Made by a program: the position numbers and the translations under genes. Shown in pieces: positions 45,499 through 57,134 of a stretch of DNA of 64,000 nt (within the stretch, counting starts at the first letter, position 1; every line of letters begins with the position of its first letter). Below the pieces are notes generated by a model. That model was not told the origin of the DNA. It saw nothing but the letters and a program-made list of their open reading frames with translations, and did no database searches. The DNA lies in NCBI GenBank assembly GCA_024803745.1, contig JANJXV010000017.1:951001-1015000 (forward strand), given 5' to 3'. Source of the DNA: Megascapheus bottae. Taxonomy: Eukaryota; Chordata; Mammalia; Rodentia; Geomyidae.

Positions 45499-45575
45499 AA
45501 GAAGTAGAATGCTAACCTTGAGCAAAAAAGCTCAGAGACAGGATCTTGGCTCTGGGTTCAAGGCACAGGATTGCC

Positions 45576-46599
45576 ACACAAAACAGAACTGATTTCATCT
45601 TGTATCTCAGCTGGAGAATAGGGAGTAGTTGCATGATACATGTCATGGTCCATTTTCCTATTTTCTGGGGGTATTCAAAGGGTTTAGAAGGTGAATCTGT
45701 AGCCTAGGAAAAAGTGTGCATATGCATTATTTCTGAATCCTTTGGTGTCTTTGTCCCTGTATTGAAGAAGCTAGTTGCTGTTTACCAAGTATTACTGTAT
45801 AACAAATTACCCTTGAAACTTAACAGCTTAAAATAGATACTTAATGTTTATCTTGGCTTCTGTGAGTTAGGAATCCAAATAGCTGAAAGCTCTGGACCAA
45901 TGTGTCTCATGAAGTTGCAGCACAGGTATGAGTTGCATCATCTAAAGGTTGCAAACAGGCAAATGGACTTCGAAGGTGGCCCAGTTGTGGCTAAAAAGTC
46001 TGCTGGTGGTTGGCAGTAGACCTGCGTTACTTGGAAAGATTTCTTAGTATTTTCTTTCATGGGGATAGAAATTTAAGTTCCATGAATACCACACTGAATC
46101 TATACATTTCATATAAATAGAGAATAATATGAACCTTAATGTGGATTTCAACAGCTAAGATTTTTTTCTTTTTACTATTAAAGATCACTGTCAAGTTTAC
46201 TGTCTAGATTTTGTAATGAGTGGTAGTGATTAAATTCTGAAAAATCCTCTTAAAGGGCTGAAGTTGTATGTACCTAGATCCTCTTGTTTTCTCTTGCTTA
46301 GTATTCCACACAACTGGTCTTCTCGATTCAAATCTTTTTATTTCCCATAATTTCCTCTATGGAATCTGAAGTAGATTCAACTGTCTTACAAAGTAAATAT
46401 GTAAGGTCTCCCACACAAATAGAACTTTACTTCTAACACATACCTGGTCAGTGGGTGGCTGTTTTTTATGCAGTGACTCACTCCATTTTTGCTTCTGCAA
46501 TCTTTGACAACCAAAGTTTTATTTATCTTCAACTGTGGAAGGAGAAAGTGTAGAGATGACAGAATCACTCATTTTACTGAGCTGAAAATGAGGAACTAG
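45576..46599. other. Non-coding stretch without an assigned feature
   Basis: Parts (45790-45960: acaaattacccttgaaactt, ttatcttggcttctgtgag) resemble an old MER-type DNA transposon or LTR remnant; I cannot name it. Confidence 0.4.
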
Positions 46600-46872
46600 T
46601 TATAATGGATAGTACGGGTGGGCACTAGGACTTAGCCCCACATAATGGCTGGTGCTACTGGGACCTGGTAAGAACTTTAAACTAATCACACAAAGATGGC
46701 TAGCGCAGGTAGGAACTAAACAGTACTTACACAAAATTGCTGGTACTGGTGACAACTAGGAACTAGTCACATGGTCATGGGATGGTGCTGGTAAAAACTA
46801 AAAGTTGGTTATACAGCACTGCTTGTGCTGGTAGAAATTACTGCCAAGTGCCATAGCGATGGCTGGTTCAAG
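46600..46872. repeat. Degenerate minisatellite, about 7 units of 40-51 bp
   Basis: A core like atggctggtgctggtaggaact followed by a cacaca-type spacer recurs near 46602, 46642, 46693, 46734, 46779, 46817 and 46857, with strong divergence between units. Confidence 0.75.
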
Positions 46873-47590
46873 GGAAACTTTTCCATTCATGGAGAAGTTG
46901 GTTCCCAAATTGTAGTTAGTTCTCTAGACAGAAGATAGAAGATGTTAGCCTTTCAGAACTTGGCCTGTCACATTTCACAAAACTAGAGTTATTTATATTT
47001 TGAATTTTACAAGTAAAATTAAAAATAATGTTTATATTAGAATCACAATAAAAGTACAGTAAGAATCATATGATCTCAAAGTACATTGGGAATTTTTATA
47101 ATCTTAGTATATAAATGAGGTGAGGAGGGTCATCACTTTGGATAGATAAGTGTAATTGTCCACTATCCTTTCCCGACAGATTCTTGAATAATGCAAGGAT
47201 TTCAAAATATATAGAAAACAATCAGCTTTGTTTGTAGAAGTATTCTAGGTCTTCTATACATTTCACTGCTCCTCGTAAGGCTCTAGTTTGCATATCTCAC
47301 CTGTTTCTTTTGCTTCAAATGTTTACATGGTCGTCAGGCTGCTGATGGATTTCTGGGCCTTTGACTTTTAATATTGTTACTGTTATCAGCAACACAACTT
47401 GTCGAATATTTACTATGGCCAGGCTTTGACTTAGGTATAAGGTGAATAACACCATCCTCATTTAACTATTATGCTAACTGAATTTGATACCGAAGTCCCC
47501 TTAGTTGATAGAGTTGGAATGTCCATGTATTTTGTGCAGCACAATGTCCTGTCCTTTATCAGACTAAATTCAATGCCCTGAATATATTTG
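46873..47590. other. Non-coding stretch without an assigned feature
   Basis: AT-rich and without ORFs above 66 codons. The patch near 47400-47450 (actatggccaggctttgact) may be an old repeat. Confidence 0.45.
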
Positions 47591-47595
47591 ATTAT

Positions 47596-47808
47596 TTTTT
47601 TGGTTGTGGGTCTTGAGCTCAGAACCTGGGCACTGTCCCTGAGACTCTTTGTGCTCAAGGCTAGTGCACTACCACTTTGAGCCCCAATGCCATTTTAGAT
47701 GAGAATCTCACAGACTTTCTTGCTTGGGCTGGCTTTGGAATGCCATCCTCAGATCTTAGCCTCCTGAGTAACTAGGTTTACAGGTATGAGCAACCTGGCA
47801 CCTGGCTT
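47596..47808 (-). mobile_element. B1-Geo dimeric SINE, shortened
   Basis: Markers: tcttgagctcagaacctggg, gatcttagcctcctgagtaa and ctaggtttacaggtatgag. The linker is partly deleted. Confidence 0.85.
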
Positions 47809-47873
47809 GACCTTTTATTTTCATGTTTTTAGAGAAAATTAAATTATGTTTCTTGATTGTTTTTCTTTTCTTC

Positions 47874-48010
47874 TTTTGGTTGGTCATGGGGCTTGAACTC
47901 AAGGCCTGGGTGCTGTCCCTGAGCTTTTTCCCTCAAGGCTAATGCTCTACCACTTCAAGTATCTTGACTCTTCAGTGGCTAGGAGTACAGAAGTGAGCCA
48001 CCGACACTAA
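47874..48010 (-). mobile_element. B1-Geo SINE with large internal deletion
   Basis: The right unit (catggggcttgaactcaagg) joins almost directly to the end of the head (ggctaggagtacagaagtga), losing about 90 bp. Confidence 0.8.
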
Positions 48011-48604
48011 ATTATAAGGTTCTTAATCCTTACTTAAGTCACACTGAACACATGTTTTCCTACTCTTTTTAAAACAAGTCCTGGTCCAAAATGTGGTCTT
48101 CTGACTTCTGAATTTCTGTTCATTCTCCTTTATATGGTGCCTTTGCAATGCTTATACAGTTTTTAAATGTTTCTTCAAGCCTTTCGTAGATCATGGGTCT
48201 CCTTTGTGAATACATCTTTAAGCATGCTGAAGAAAATAGAGAACTGAGCAGCATCTACTTTGGCTTTGTAGAAGAGAATCCATTCTCGTGTGACCAAGAG
48301 TGGCAGCATTGATAACTCTTCTGAAGGCAGCTTAGAAAGAATTTACCTATCACCAATGTTAAAAGGCTTTCAACCGGTAAATGGATACAGCTGGTACAGA
48401 TTTCTCATTTGCTGGACTTGCAAATTTGTGTTGTCTTTGACAGCTCTTTTCTTGATCCAACTTTGTTAAACCATCCTTCAAAAGTAATAAAAAGAACAGC
48501 ATTACAAGTTAGACAACTCTGAGTTGGAATCCTGACCCAGAAACTTCAGAGTTGTGTGTGTGTTGTTTGAAAAATTAGTCTTTTTTTAAAAGAAATATGA
48601 TGTG
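48011..48604. other. Non-coding stretch without an assigned feature
   Basis: Apparently unique, no ORF or repeat recognised. Confidence 0.5.
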
Positions 48605-48840
48605 AGCCAGGAACAGATAGCTTATGTCTCTAATCCTAGCTACTCACGGGGCTGAGAACTAAGGATTGGGATTTGAAGCCAGCCCAGGCAGGAAAGTTCA
48701 AGAGATTCTTATCTCTAATAAACCTCTCAGAAAAAAGCCAGAAATGGCACTGTAGATCAAGTAGTAGAGGATTAGCCTTAAGAAAAAAAGAAGCGAAGGG
48801 ACAATGCCCAGGCCTTGAGTTCAAGCCGAGGACTGTCAAA
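48605..48840 (+). mobile_element. B1-Geo dimeric SINE
   Basis: Head cttatgtctctaatcctagc, right unit tagatcaagtagtagagg, end gagttcaagccgaggactg. An imperfect duplication ending atgtgag flanks it. Confidence 0.86.
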
Positions 48841-49254
48841 CAAATCTAATGTGAGATACTAATCTCCTACTGCATCAGTATTCAGTTGGAGACTGATTTC
48901 ACTCACCTAATAAACCTAAAGATTGTTGACTGCTTGTATTGGGTGAGGAAAGCCCTATGATTCTAAAGTATAATATCTGTGATTTTCCTGTCTTTTGCTT
49001 ATGGTGACAAGATGATTTCTGCAACTCCAGAAGGTAAGAAGAAGAGACAAATTGTCAGCTGTTTTCTCCAATACCTGCAAAATAAATCTGATCTAGAAAC
49101 TCCCCTGCAAGTTTGCCCTGGTGTCTCACTGGTCAGGCTGTGTCACATGCTCTTTCCCATTTGTAGAAATAGCTGGGAAATCTCTAGCTGGGTTCCCAGC
49201 TTTAACAGAGGAGTTGAACAATGAGGGAGAGCTTGGGAAAGATCCCAAAGAACG

Positions 49255-49319
49255 TACTCATTACCTCATTTATGTGACTGTAACCCCTGTGTATATTATC
49301 CTTACAATAAAATAAAATT
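49255..49319 (+). mobile_element. Very short L1 3' end
   Basis: Only the last bases of an L1 are present: tgactgtaacccctgtgtat, tatccttacaat and an aaaataaaatt tail. Confidence 0.7.
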
Positions 49320-49336
49320 AAAAAAGAATGGATGAA

Positions 49337-49529
49337 GGGCCTGGAGTTTGGTCTAGTGGTAGAGTGCTTGCTTAGCATGCACGAAGACCTGGGTTCGATT
49401 CCTTGGTACCACATACATAGAAAAAAGCCAGAAGTGGTGCTGAGGCTCTAGTGGTAGAGTTCTAGCCTTGAGAAAATCCAAGGACAGTGCTCAGGCCCTG
49501 AACTCAAGCCCAGGACCGGCCAAAAAAAA
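49337..49529 (+). mobile_element. IDL-Geo SINE with 17-bp target duplication
   Basis: aaaaaagaatggatgaa flanks it at 49320-49336 and 49530-49546. The B box ggttcgattcc is intact. Confidence 0.94.
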
Positions 49530-49683
49530 AAAAAAGAATGGATGAAAGGTTAAGAAAAGGGATACAGTGACCCATGAGAATTGCCATGCTTTGGGCTTGC
49601 AGAAATCTAGAGGAGGTAGATGTCATGATGCAGTTGGTTGGGAGAGCATTAAGACAGACTAGAAATTAAAAAGGGCCTTTTTG

Positions 49684-49901
49684 GGCTGGGAGTTTGGCCT
49701 AGTGGTAGAGTGCTTGCCTAGCATGCACAAAGACCCAGGTTTGGTTCCTCGGTACCACATACATAGAAAAAAATCCAGAAGTAGTGCTGAGGTTCAAGTG
49801 GTAGAGCTCTAGCCTTGAGACTGTCCAAGGACAGTGCTCAAGCCCTGAGCTCAAGCCCAGGACTGGCAAAATAAATAAATAAATAAATAAATTAAAAAAA
49901 G
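49684..49901 (+). mobile_element. IDL-Geo SINE with (AAAT)n tail
   Basis: agggcctttttg lies at 49672-49683 and 49902-49913. The tail is a run of aaat units. The B box has mutated (ggtttggttcc). Confidence 0.94.
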
Positions 49902-49916
49902 AGGGCCTTTTTGAGC

Positions 49917-50152
49917 TAGGCATTGGCTAGATATATAGGCCCTTGCCTATAATGCTAGTTATTCAGGAGGCAGAAATCTGAGGCTGAAAGTACAATGCCT
50001 ACTTGGAGCAGGAAAGTCCATGAGAATCTTACCTTTAATTAACCACCAAAGTAGAGGTGTGGCTCAAGTGGTGGAATGCCAGCCTTGAGCAACAATCTAT
50101 GGGACAGTGGCTAGGTCCTGAGTTTAAGCCCTAGTGTGGTCATAAGAAAATA
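49917..50152 (+). mobile_element. B1-Geo dimeric SINE, diverged
   Basis: Head ccttgcctataatgctagtt, right unit gtggctcaagtggtggaatg, end gagtttaagccctag. Confidence 0.82.
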
Positions 50153-51035
50153 TGCATTGAAAATAAAAAGGAGTCTTTGAAGGGCAGTAGGACAGCCAGA
50201 GTGTTGTTCTTATCTAGCAGACAGAAGTGGTCTCATAGGGGATGAGATAATGAGAATATGGTTTGAACTGCAGCAAAGGAGTCCCTGATTCAGGTTAGGG
50301 ATGGTGGGGGATTGATCTTTGACTTGAGAAGGAGAAAGGAGCTTTGAACAGCAGGCCATGTGTTGTACTTGGGTGCACGACAGTATTGTTAAGTAGAAAG
50401 AAGGCTTAGTGGGCAAAGAACAGGCTGCTCTGGAGGGAAGATAATAAGTTTGGTTTTAGATACAGAGAACTCAGTGACCTTTAAGATGTCTGGATATTGG
50501 TAGCTCAGTTCTAAAGGCTGCAAGTAATGATGACAGAAGGGTCAGAACAGTAGCTGGCATTATTCTGGGGCTACTTTCTTCACGGTGGCAGCCAGTAAAT
50601 GAAGGGATAGTCAATGGATAAAAGAAAGGAAAAAGTTGTATGTGGAGAGGAGAGAAGTATCCAGTGCTTTACTCTTCAAGTTAAGTGCATGAGGTGGAAG
50701 CTATAGACTCTTAGTGCTGGTTATACTTCACATTTGCCAATCCATTTTGGGGAAGGGGGGTGGTGGTGTGCCCTTGTCTAGATCCTAATTTCCTTGGTCT
50801 CTGAATTTTATTCCATCTAACTTTCTATTCAGTTTCAAACAAAGTAGCAAGTTTATCTTCTCTCAAAAAAATTTCCTAAAATAAAAATTACTAGATTTTT
50901 TTCTATATCAAAAGCAATATAAATCCAACATGAGAAATATCATAAAATACTAATAGGTAAAAATATGAGGAGAAAAATCATCATAATGGAGAGTTATTAT
51001 CCAGAGGCCTTAGCATATTTTCTTCACCAGTATTT
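50153..51035. other. Non-coding stretch without an assigned feature
   Basis: About 880 bp without repeat signatures; the 68-codon reverse frame at 50210-50416 has no motif. Confidence 0.5.
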
Positions 51036-51049
51036 TAATTATTAATTAA

Positions 51050-51292
51050 TCATTTTTTTTTTGCTGATCATAAGGCTTGAACTCAGGGCCTGGGTCCCCT
51101 GTACTTAAACTTTTGAGTTTAAGGCTAGTGGTCTACCACTTTGAGCTACCGCTTTAATTCCTATTTTCTCCTTGTTCATTGGAGATGAGTCTCATAATCT
51201 TTCTTACCCAGGATGGTTTTGACTTGTGATCCTCAGGTTTCAGTCTCCTAGCGAGTAGCTAGGATTATAGGCATGAGCCATCCGTGCATGGC
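51050..51292 (-). mobile_element. B1-Geo dimeric SINE
   Basis: Markers: aggcttgaactcagggcc, gttcattggagatgagtctc and agctaggattataggcatga. A cttcaccagtatttt / cttcaccactatttt duplication flanks it. Confidence 0.88.
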
Positions 51293-51429
51293 TTCACCAC
51301 TATTTTCAAACACACATAAATGGACATAACTGAACATAAATTAGAACACTGTAGATACAGTATATTGCAGGTTGCTTTCTTAAATATTATACTATAATAT
51401 CATAATTTTTCTAGGTACAGAAGTATTTA

Positions 51430-51685
51430 TGCACTGAGGGCTAGCCCTATAATCCATGCTACTCAGGAGGCTGAGATCTGACAACCACAATTTGAAGTCA
51501 GCCAAGGCAGAACAACTCATGAGACTTTCATTTCCAATTAATTAATGGAAAGTTGAAAATGGAGGCATGGTTCATGGGGAAGGATGCCAGCCTTGGGCGG
51601 GGAAAAGCCTCATGAAAGTATAAGGCCCTAGGGTGAGTGGGGAAAAGCCTCATGAGAGCATAAGGATCTGGGTTGAAGCTCCATA
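51430..51685 (+). mobile_element. B1-Geo SINE with an internal duplication
   Basis: Head cctataatccatgctactca. In the right unit the segment ggggaaaagcctcatgaaag...ataagg is repeated once about 45 bp later as ggggaaaagcctcatgagag. Confidence 0.85.
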
Positions 51686-51874
51686 TAGTATCCATTTCAA
51701 AACAGACTAACAACATTTCATCAATTGGTTTTTCACTTGTGTGCACACAGTTTTACACAATTATTTTCTTAATGTTGAACTTGTAAGTTACTCCTAATTT
51801 TTCTCTTATAGACAGGCCTGCAGAGAATATTATTATAGATAAATTTTAGTATACATTAGTGCATAAGCCTGCTT

Positions 51875-52035
51875 CATTTTTTTCTGTATTGGGGTTTGAA
51901 CTCAGGGCCTCATGTTTGCTGAGCTTGCGTACTCACAACTAGTACTCTACTATTTGTTGTTTATTTTGGAGATGGAGACTTTTCTTTCCAAACTAATTTT
52001 GAAGCACTGGTGCTAGGCTTTGGGTAATCTTGTTG
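51875..52035 (-). mobile_element. Old SINE fragment, B1-Geo related
   Basis: It opens like a reverse right unit (ggggtttgaactcagggcct) and loses similarity after about 150 bp. Confidence 0.5.
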
Positions 52036-52985
52036 TTGTCAGACAATATCTTTACAATGGATGCATGTGTAGAGAGGGACCACTGGGTTCTCTAATGAGT
52101 TTTTGGGAGTTACTTCAAGCTCTCCTCACCCAGTGATTCAGAGGCTCCATGAAACATGATTTTCACTTTACAATTCATGCAGACCTGCTTCTTTGTACAC
52201 TTCTGCCTGGGCTATTCTCATAATGCAGAAGTTTTTCTGAGGGGCCATGGAGACACCTGCAGGGCTGGTAAGAAAACACAGCAGATGAGGTCAAAGAGAA
52301 AGGAAGAAGAACTTAGTGAGTCTTTTCCCTGGAAGGAAGAGCTTGTCATTATTGTAGCTGCACAATCAACTGCTCCCTTCTAAGATCAAAGAGAAGAAGC
52401 CTGTTAAGTCTCTAAGGTGGGTTATTTCGGTTCTGCAAATGAAATGAAATCATTTCTTGGTACTGATAGCTGTTAAACTTTGATATGGGTTGAAGGGTGT
52501 CACTTGGGCATCTATGGGAAGCTGTAAGCACTTTTAGAATGTCCTCTGGCAAGAATGAAGTAGAGCTTCTCACTATGAGATGCTCCTCTTGGTGACCTCT
52601 TCCAGCTGCTGCTCAGCTGGGAAGTCACTGTTCTGCCTGGGAACTGCACCATTACCCAGGGTTTATTGGGCTCTGGCCAGGTGATCATTAAACTAGGTTT
52701 CTGTGTGTGTTTCAGAGCCACTCTGTAGAACAGATTGAAATGGGAAGTTATTTTTCTACTTCAGTTCCTTTGTGACCAGTCTTTGTGAGAAAGAGATTAG
52801 TGCTGTTTATTGTTGTGGCTTTTATGTTGGTTTTTTTTAAAAAAAATAGCTAGAAGCTTTACCCATCAACACAATTTGCAGTTCTTTAGGAAAGATCACA
52901 GGGAGTCACATATAATCTCTGTATCCAGGGTTCCTCTGAACGACTCGAGTCTCAGCCGCCCCTTGATACATTCTGTTTCTAATCT
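52036..52985. other. Non-coding stretch without an assigned feature
   Basis: About 950 bp, less AT-rich than its flanks. The 75-codon + frame at 52156-52383 has no motif or splice-site context that would support an exon. Confidence 0.45.
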
Positions 52986-52989
52986 GGTC

Positions 52990-53125
52990 CTTATATGTTT
53001 TCTTTTTATTTTATTATCTTTAAATAGTTGTACAAAGGGGTTTCAACATGTCAATGTATATATACAGTGCATCTTTATCAGTGTCATTCTTATCCTTCAT
53101 TCTCTCCATTCCATCTACTATTCTA
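52990..53125 (-). mobile_element. Old L1 3' end (variant tail family)
   Basis: aatagttgtacaaaggggtt and tttatcagtgtcattcttat match the block at 9440 and 19118. A pyrimidine-rich patch follows at 53160-53220. Confidence 0.5.
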
Positions 53126-53599
53126 TTTATTTTGTAAAGTTTGAGCTCTCTTTGAAAGCTTTTCTTTTTTCTCTTCTCCCTTCTCTTTTCCCTTTCTGTC
53201 TCCCTCTCCCTCCTCACATCTCTGGCTAAATGCCTGAAAGAGAAAGTACAGACCTCTGAATATTTTTTCCTTCTAAATAAAAGATCACAGGAGGTGCCTG
53301 AGGAGATTTAGACCTCTGGAAACTAAAATGAGCATTTTAATTCATTCTTCTGGGACAAGAAGGGAAGCCTATTTTAGGGAGGCCTTGTGAACTTCTTTTA
53401 TTTTTCCTATTAATATTTTGTTAGTGAGCACAGATTTGTCTATTGCTATATGAGTAGTAAAATATGATTAATGAATGAGGAGAGGAAGGGAGTTGTTGCA
53501 ACCATTGTGTTTGATTGTGAACACTGAAACCCCTTTTCAGTAGTGGAAACAAATTTTAAAATTAAGATATTACTGGTGACTTAATTTCTACTGTTATTA

Positions 53600-53820
53600 C
53601 TGGGTACCAGTGACTTAATTTCTGTATTTCCAGCTACCCAGGAGGCTGGAACCTAGAGGATCACAATTCTTATCCAGCCCAAGCCGAGAAGTCTGTGAGA
53701 CTCCATTTACCCACCAAATGCTGCTCTGGAGACATGGCTCAAGTGGTGTTATACCAGCCACGAACAAGAAAGTTTGTGAGTCCCTGAGTTCAAGCTTGAG
53801 TACCAGCACAAAAATGTCAA
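53600..53820 (+). mobile_element. B1-Geo dimeric SINE, diverged
   Basis: gctacccaggaggctggaac, right unit atggctcaagtggtgttata, end gagttcaagcttgagtacc. Confidence 0.75.
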
Positions 53821-53823
53821 AAA

Positions 53824-54030
53824 CATCTGGGTGTTCACTTCTATAATCCTAGCTATGCAAGAGGCTGAGATCTGAGGATCACAGTTCAAAGCCAGCAAAG
53901 GCAGAAAAGTTCATGAGATTCTTAACTTCAATTAACCAGTAAAAAGCTGGAAGTGGAGATAAGACAAACTGGAGTGCGACAAAGCCAAGCAGGAGCATGG
54001 CCTTGAGTTCAAGCCTTTATTCTGGTGTGT
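53824..54030 (+). mobile_element. B1-Geo dimeric SINE
   Basis: Head cttctataatcctagctatg, linker caattaaccagt, rearranged right unit, end gagttcaagcc. Confidence 0.82.
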
Positions 54031-54036
54031 GTGTGC

Positions 54037-54228
54037 ACTGTCCCTGAGCTCTTTAGCTCAAGGCTACCGCCCTACCCAAGAGCCCCAGCCCACTTCCCAT
54101 TTTCTAGTGGTTAATTGGAGATAAGAGTCTCACAGTCTTTAGTGCCCGGGTTGGCTTTGAACTGTGATCATCAGATCTCAGCCTCCTTAGGATCTGAGGA
54201 TTTCAGACATGAGCTACCGCACCTGGAA
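54037..54228 (-). mobile_element. B1-Geo dimeric SINE, right-unit end missing
   Basis: It starts inside the right unit (cactgtccctgagctcttta), then ggttaattggagataagagt and gatctcagcctcct. It abuts the + copy at 53824, forming an inverted pair. Confidence 0.85.
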
Positions 54229-54502
54229 AATTTTTTTAGTTTTTGAAAATGCTCCACAAATAAAGACACAATCTGACTCTAACTCTGGTGGGGAGCCTAG
54301 CATCTTATTTAAGATTTGATGCTCATTGATATCTATTTTAAAGCAAGACTTTTTGCCATGGCTTTCCAAAATGTAAATAACTAATATGGATATAGTTATA
54401 GGCATATTCTAGTATACCTATAGTGTCAATGGTTACAACATTTTCTAATGTATTCCCAAATGTTCTAAGGTCTCTGTTTGATGGGGAGGTGTTCATTTTT
54501 TT

Positions 54503-54694
54503 TCTTTTTGCCAGTTATAGGCTTTTAGCTCAGGGCCTGAGCACTGTCCTTGGACTTTCTCAAGGCTGGAGCTCTGCCACTTGAGCCCAGCACCACTTCT
54601 GGCTTTTCTATGTATGTGGTACTGAGAAATCAAACCTGGGTCTTCATGCATGCTAAGCAAGCACTCTACCACTAGGCCAAACTCCTCACCAAGG
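54503..54694 (-). mobile_element. IDL-Geo SINE
   Basis: Reverse right unit (ggctttctcaaggctggag-like) and left unit (catgcatgctaagcaagcac). The duplication ggtgttcattttt flanks it. Confidence 0.9.
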
Positions 54695-54704
54695 GGGTGT
54701 TCAT

Positions 54705-55215
54705 TTTTGAGACAGCATTTCACTCTGCAGCCTAGGGTCACCTCAAATTCTCTGTCCTTCAGTCTCAGCCTCCTAAGAACAGATATGTGCTAAGCTATTC
54801 TCAGTGTAAAAGTGTCTGAACTTGTAAAAGGAGGAAAAGAGCACGGATGAAAAGGAAAATAGTTTTTGTTTGTTTTATTGGTGTACTCAGTTATGAACAG
54901 ACTTATTGCATTGAAAATTGGTAAGTAACAGACAAAAGATTAGGGATATTCCTGGCTGTAGAGAGCTGCTAGGCCCAGTGAAAATTAGAAAGGTGAGTAA
55001 AAGAGTCTTCTGGGGAGGGTTTTTATGGATATGCATTGTCCTTGGAATCAAGCAGCTGACCTCTCATTTCATCTTCACTTTCCACCTTTAATGCTTTGTA
55101 CTTTTTTGTTGTAATTTTCCTCTTCCACATAGAAATCTCCTTACCTATCTGTACTAACTACGTCACCTTCGATGGAACTCACTTTGTCCCTTTCCCTCCC
55201 TTCATTCCTTCTTCT
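54705..55215. other. Non-coding stretch without an assigned feature
   Basis: A B1-like scrap (gagacagcatttcactctgc, tcagtctcagcctcctaag) lies at 54713-54780; the rest is unassigned. Confidence 0.45.
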
Positions 55216-55217
55216 GC

Positions 55218-55450
55218 ATTTAAAAAAAATTGTCGGGGTAATATATAGAGGGGTTACAGTTCCATTTGTCAGGTAGTGGGTGCATTACTTCTTGCACATT
55301 GATAACCCTTCTCATCTTTTTGTCTCTGTTTCTTTCCCCATCCCCTCCCAATCATCTTGTTTTCCCCGCTTCCCTTCTCTATTTCAAATAAATAAGTAAA
55401 TATATATACAATATACCATGTAACAAAGTCAGACACAATAACCATATGAA
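55218..55450 (-). mobile_element. L1 3' UTR fragment
   Basis: gaggggttacagttccattt on +, then the ccccatcccctcccaatcat tract and atatataccatgtaacaaag: the L1 end in reverse. Confidence 0.78.
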
Positions 55451-55504
55451 ATTAACATTTAGTTCCTCTTTTCTTTTTAGGAGAGTATTACTATTACTAT
55501 GAAT

Positions 55505-55583
55505 AGGCTGGCTTTAAGGTCTTAATATTCTTGCCTCTGTTTCCTGAGTGCTGAGATTACAGGTGCACCTCTTCACACTTAGC
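55505..55583 (-). mobile_element. B1 head fragment
   Basis: tgcctctgtttcctgagtgc and tgagattacaggtgcacctc are the reverse of a B1 5' end. Confidence 0.6.
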
Positions 55584-55997
55584 CTTGCTTGGTTTCTTAT
55601 TTTACTCAATATGTCTGATATATCTATCCAAGTTTTATATTCAAACAATTGTTTCAATATTAGTTGCATATTATTTAAGAGCATCTACTGTATTTATGAC
55701 TTTTCCCTCTTAGAGAGGTCCCCACCTCCTTCCTGCGTACCACTGTATCAGAGTTCTGTATTGGGCTTGCATTGTTTGGTTTTAGCATACACAGTAACTA
55801 ATGTTGTATTGCTTTCCAGAGTAGTTACCCCAGTTTGCTCTCATCTGTGCAAGCAGATTTTTGAGAAATGTGTGTGAAAATCCTTCTGTCATCACTTGAA
55901 ACTTTCTAGTTTGGTCACCCCCAAAGGGATTTAGTCAAGTCCTCTTATTAACAGTTTACCTTAGCATCTCTGTTTTCCCAGCTGTAGGGTCTGTTGT

Positions 55998-56224
55998 GCA
56001 AATTTGTGCAAATCCTGGGGATTGAACTCAGGGTCTGAGCTCTGTCCCTTACATTTTAGGCTTAAGACTAGCACTCTACCACTTGAGCCACTTCCAGTAT
56101 TTTGATGATTAATTGGAGATAAAAGTCTCATAGACTTTGCTGCTTGGGCTGGCTTGAAACCAGGAACCTCATGTCTTAGCAGCTTGAATTGCTAGAATTA
56201 TAGGCATGTGCCACTAGGGCCCAG
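55998..56224 (-). mobile_element. B1-Geo dimeric SINE, diverged
   Basis: Markers: ggattgaactcagggtctga, gattaattggagataaaagt and gctagaattataggcatgtg. Confidence 0.82.
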
Positions 56225-57130
56225 TGGGAAGTATATTTTGAAGTAGCCTGATCATTATTATTTTTTAAATAGTAGTGGGGTTTTGAAGTCGGGACCTCTT
56301 TCCCCTTTGCACTCTATTGCTTTAGTTGTGTCCTCTTTGCTCCTTTTGTTTTAGCTATTTTTCAGTGAAGGTCTTACTCCTTCTGCTCAGGATGACCTCA
56401 GACCATTATTCTTTCCCCATGTTCACAAGAATTTGGCATGCATCAACACCATCAAACACAGTTTATTATTTAAAATCAAGTCTTCCTACATTTTGTCTAT
56501 GCTATCCAGGAACCACTATCCTCTTATCCCTGCCTTCCAATAGGTGAGATTACAGTCTTAAGCCACTACACCCAGCAAAACCACTGTGGAATTTATGTCC
56601 TGGATGGGGGAAGGGAAGATTAGATTGAGAGGCTCCATAAAGTTCACAGCCCAGAACCACAGGTTCACATAAATCCAGACCTAATCACAGAGTGCTTCCC
56701 CTTTCTTACCATATCATTATATCAATAAAGGCCTATTTCCCATAGCTCTATTTCCACATTATTCCTGGTTTTCAACAACAACAAAAATTACAAAATATTA
56801 GAACACAGTGTGGAGAGACAGAGCAAGTAACCAATTCAGATATGTTAGGGATGTTGGAATGATCACAATTATAAGGATCACAATTATTATTAACATGCTA
56901 AGGACTCATGGTAAAAGTGAGCGGACACAAAAGAAATGTTACAAGCAAATTGTATAACAAATGGCAAATATTTTGAGGAATTCACTAGGAAAACTTAGGT
57001 TTCTGTTAAGTGTGAAGAATGTCACTTACAAAACTACAAAGCATGACTAATCCTTACTATCTGTAGAACTCTCTGCTAGCCTCCTGGCACATCCTGGTTT
57101 GGTTTTTCTGTTCTTTAAAATATCCTAGGA
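56225..57130. other. Non-coding stretch without an assigned feature
   Basis: About 900 bp. A diverged B1-like end (gtgagattacagtcttaagc) near 56543-56575 is the only repeat hint. Confidence 0.45.
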
Positions 57131-57134
57131 GGGA

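Larger units (their letters stand above)
44740..45575 (+). mobile_element. B1-Geo SINE split by an L1 insertion
   Basis: The head and the start of the right unit lie at 44740-44892 and the end of the right unit (aaccttgagcaaaaaagctc, gggttcaaggc) at 45514-45575. The 15-mer aagaagtagaatgct at 44878-44892 is repeated at 45499-45513, marking the insertion. Confidence 0.88.

Noticed and set aside
52156..52383. 75-codon plus-strand ORF as a downstream exon of the CpG-island gene
   Set aside because: There is no convincing polypyrimidine/AG acceptor and GT donor at matching places and no recognisable protein motif.
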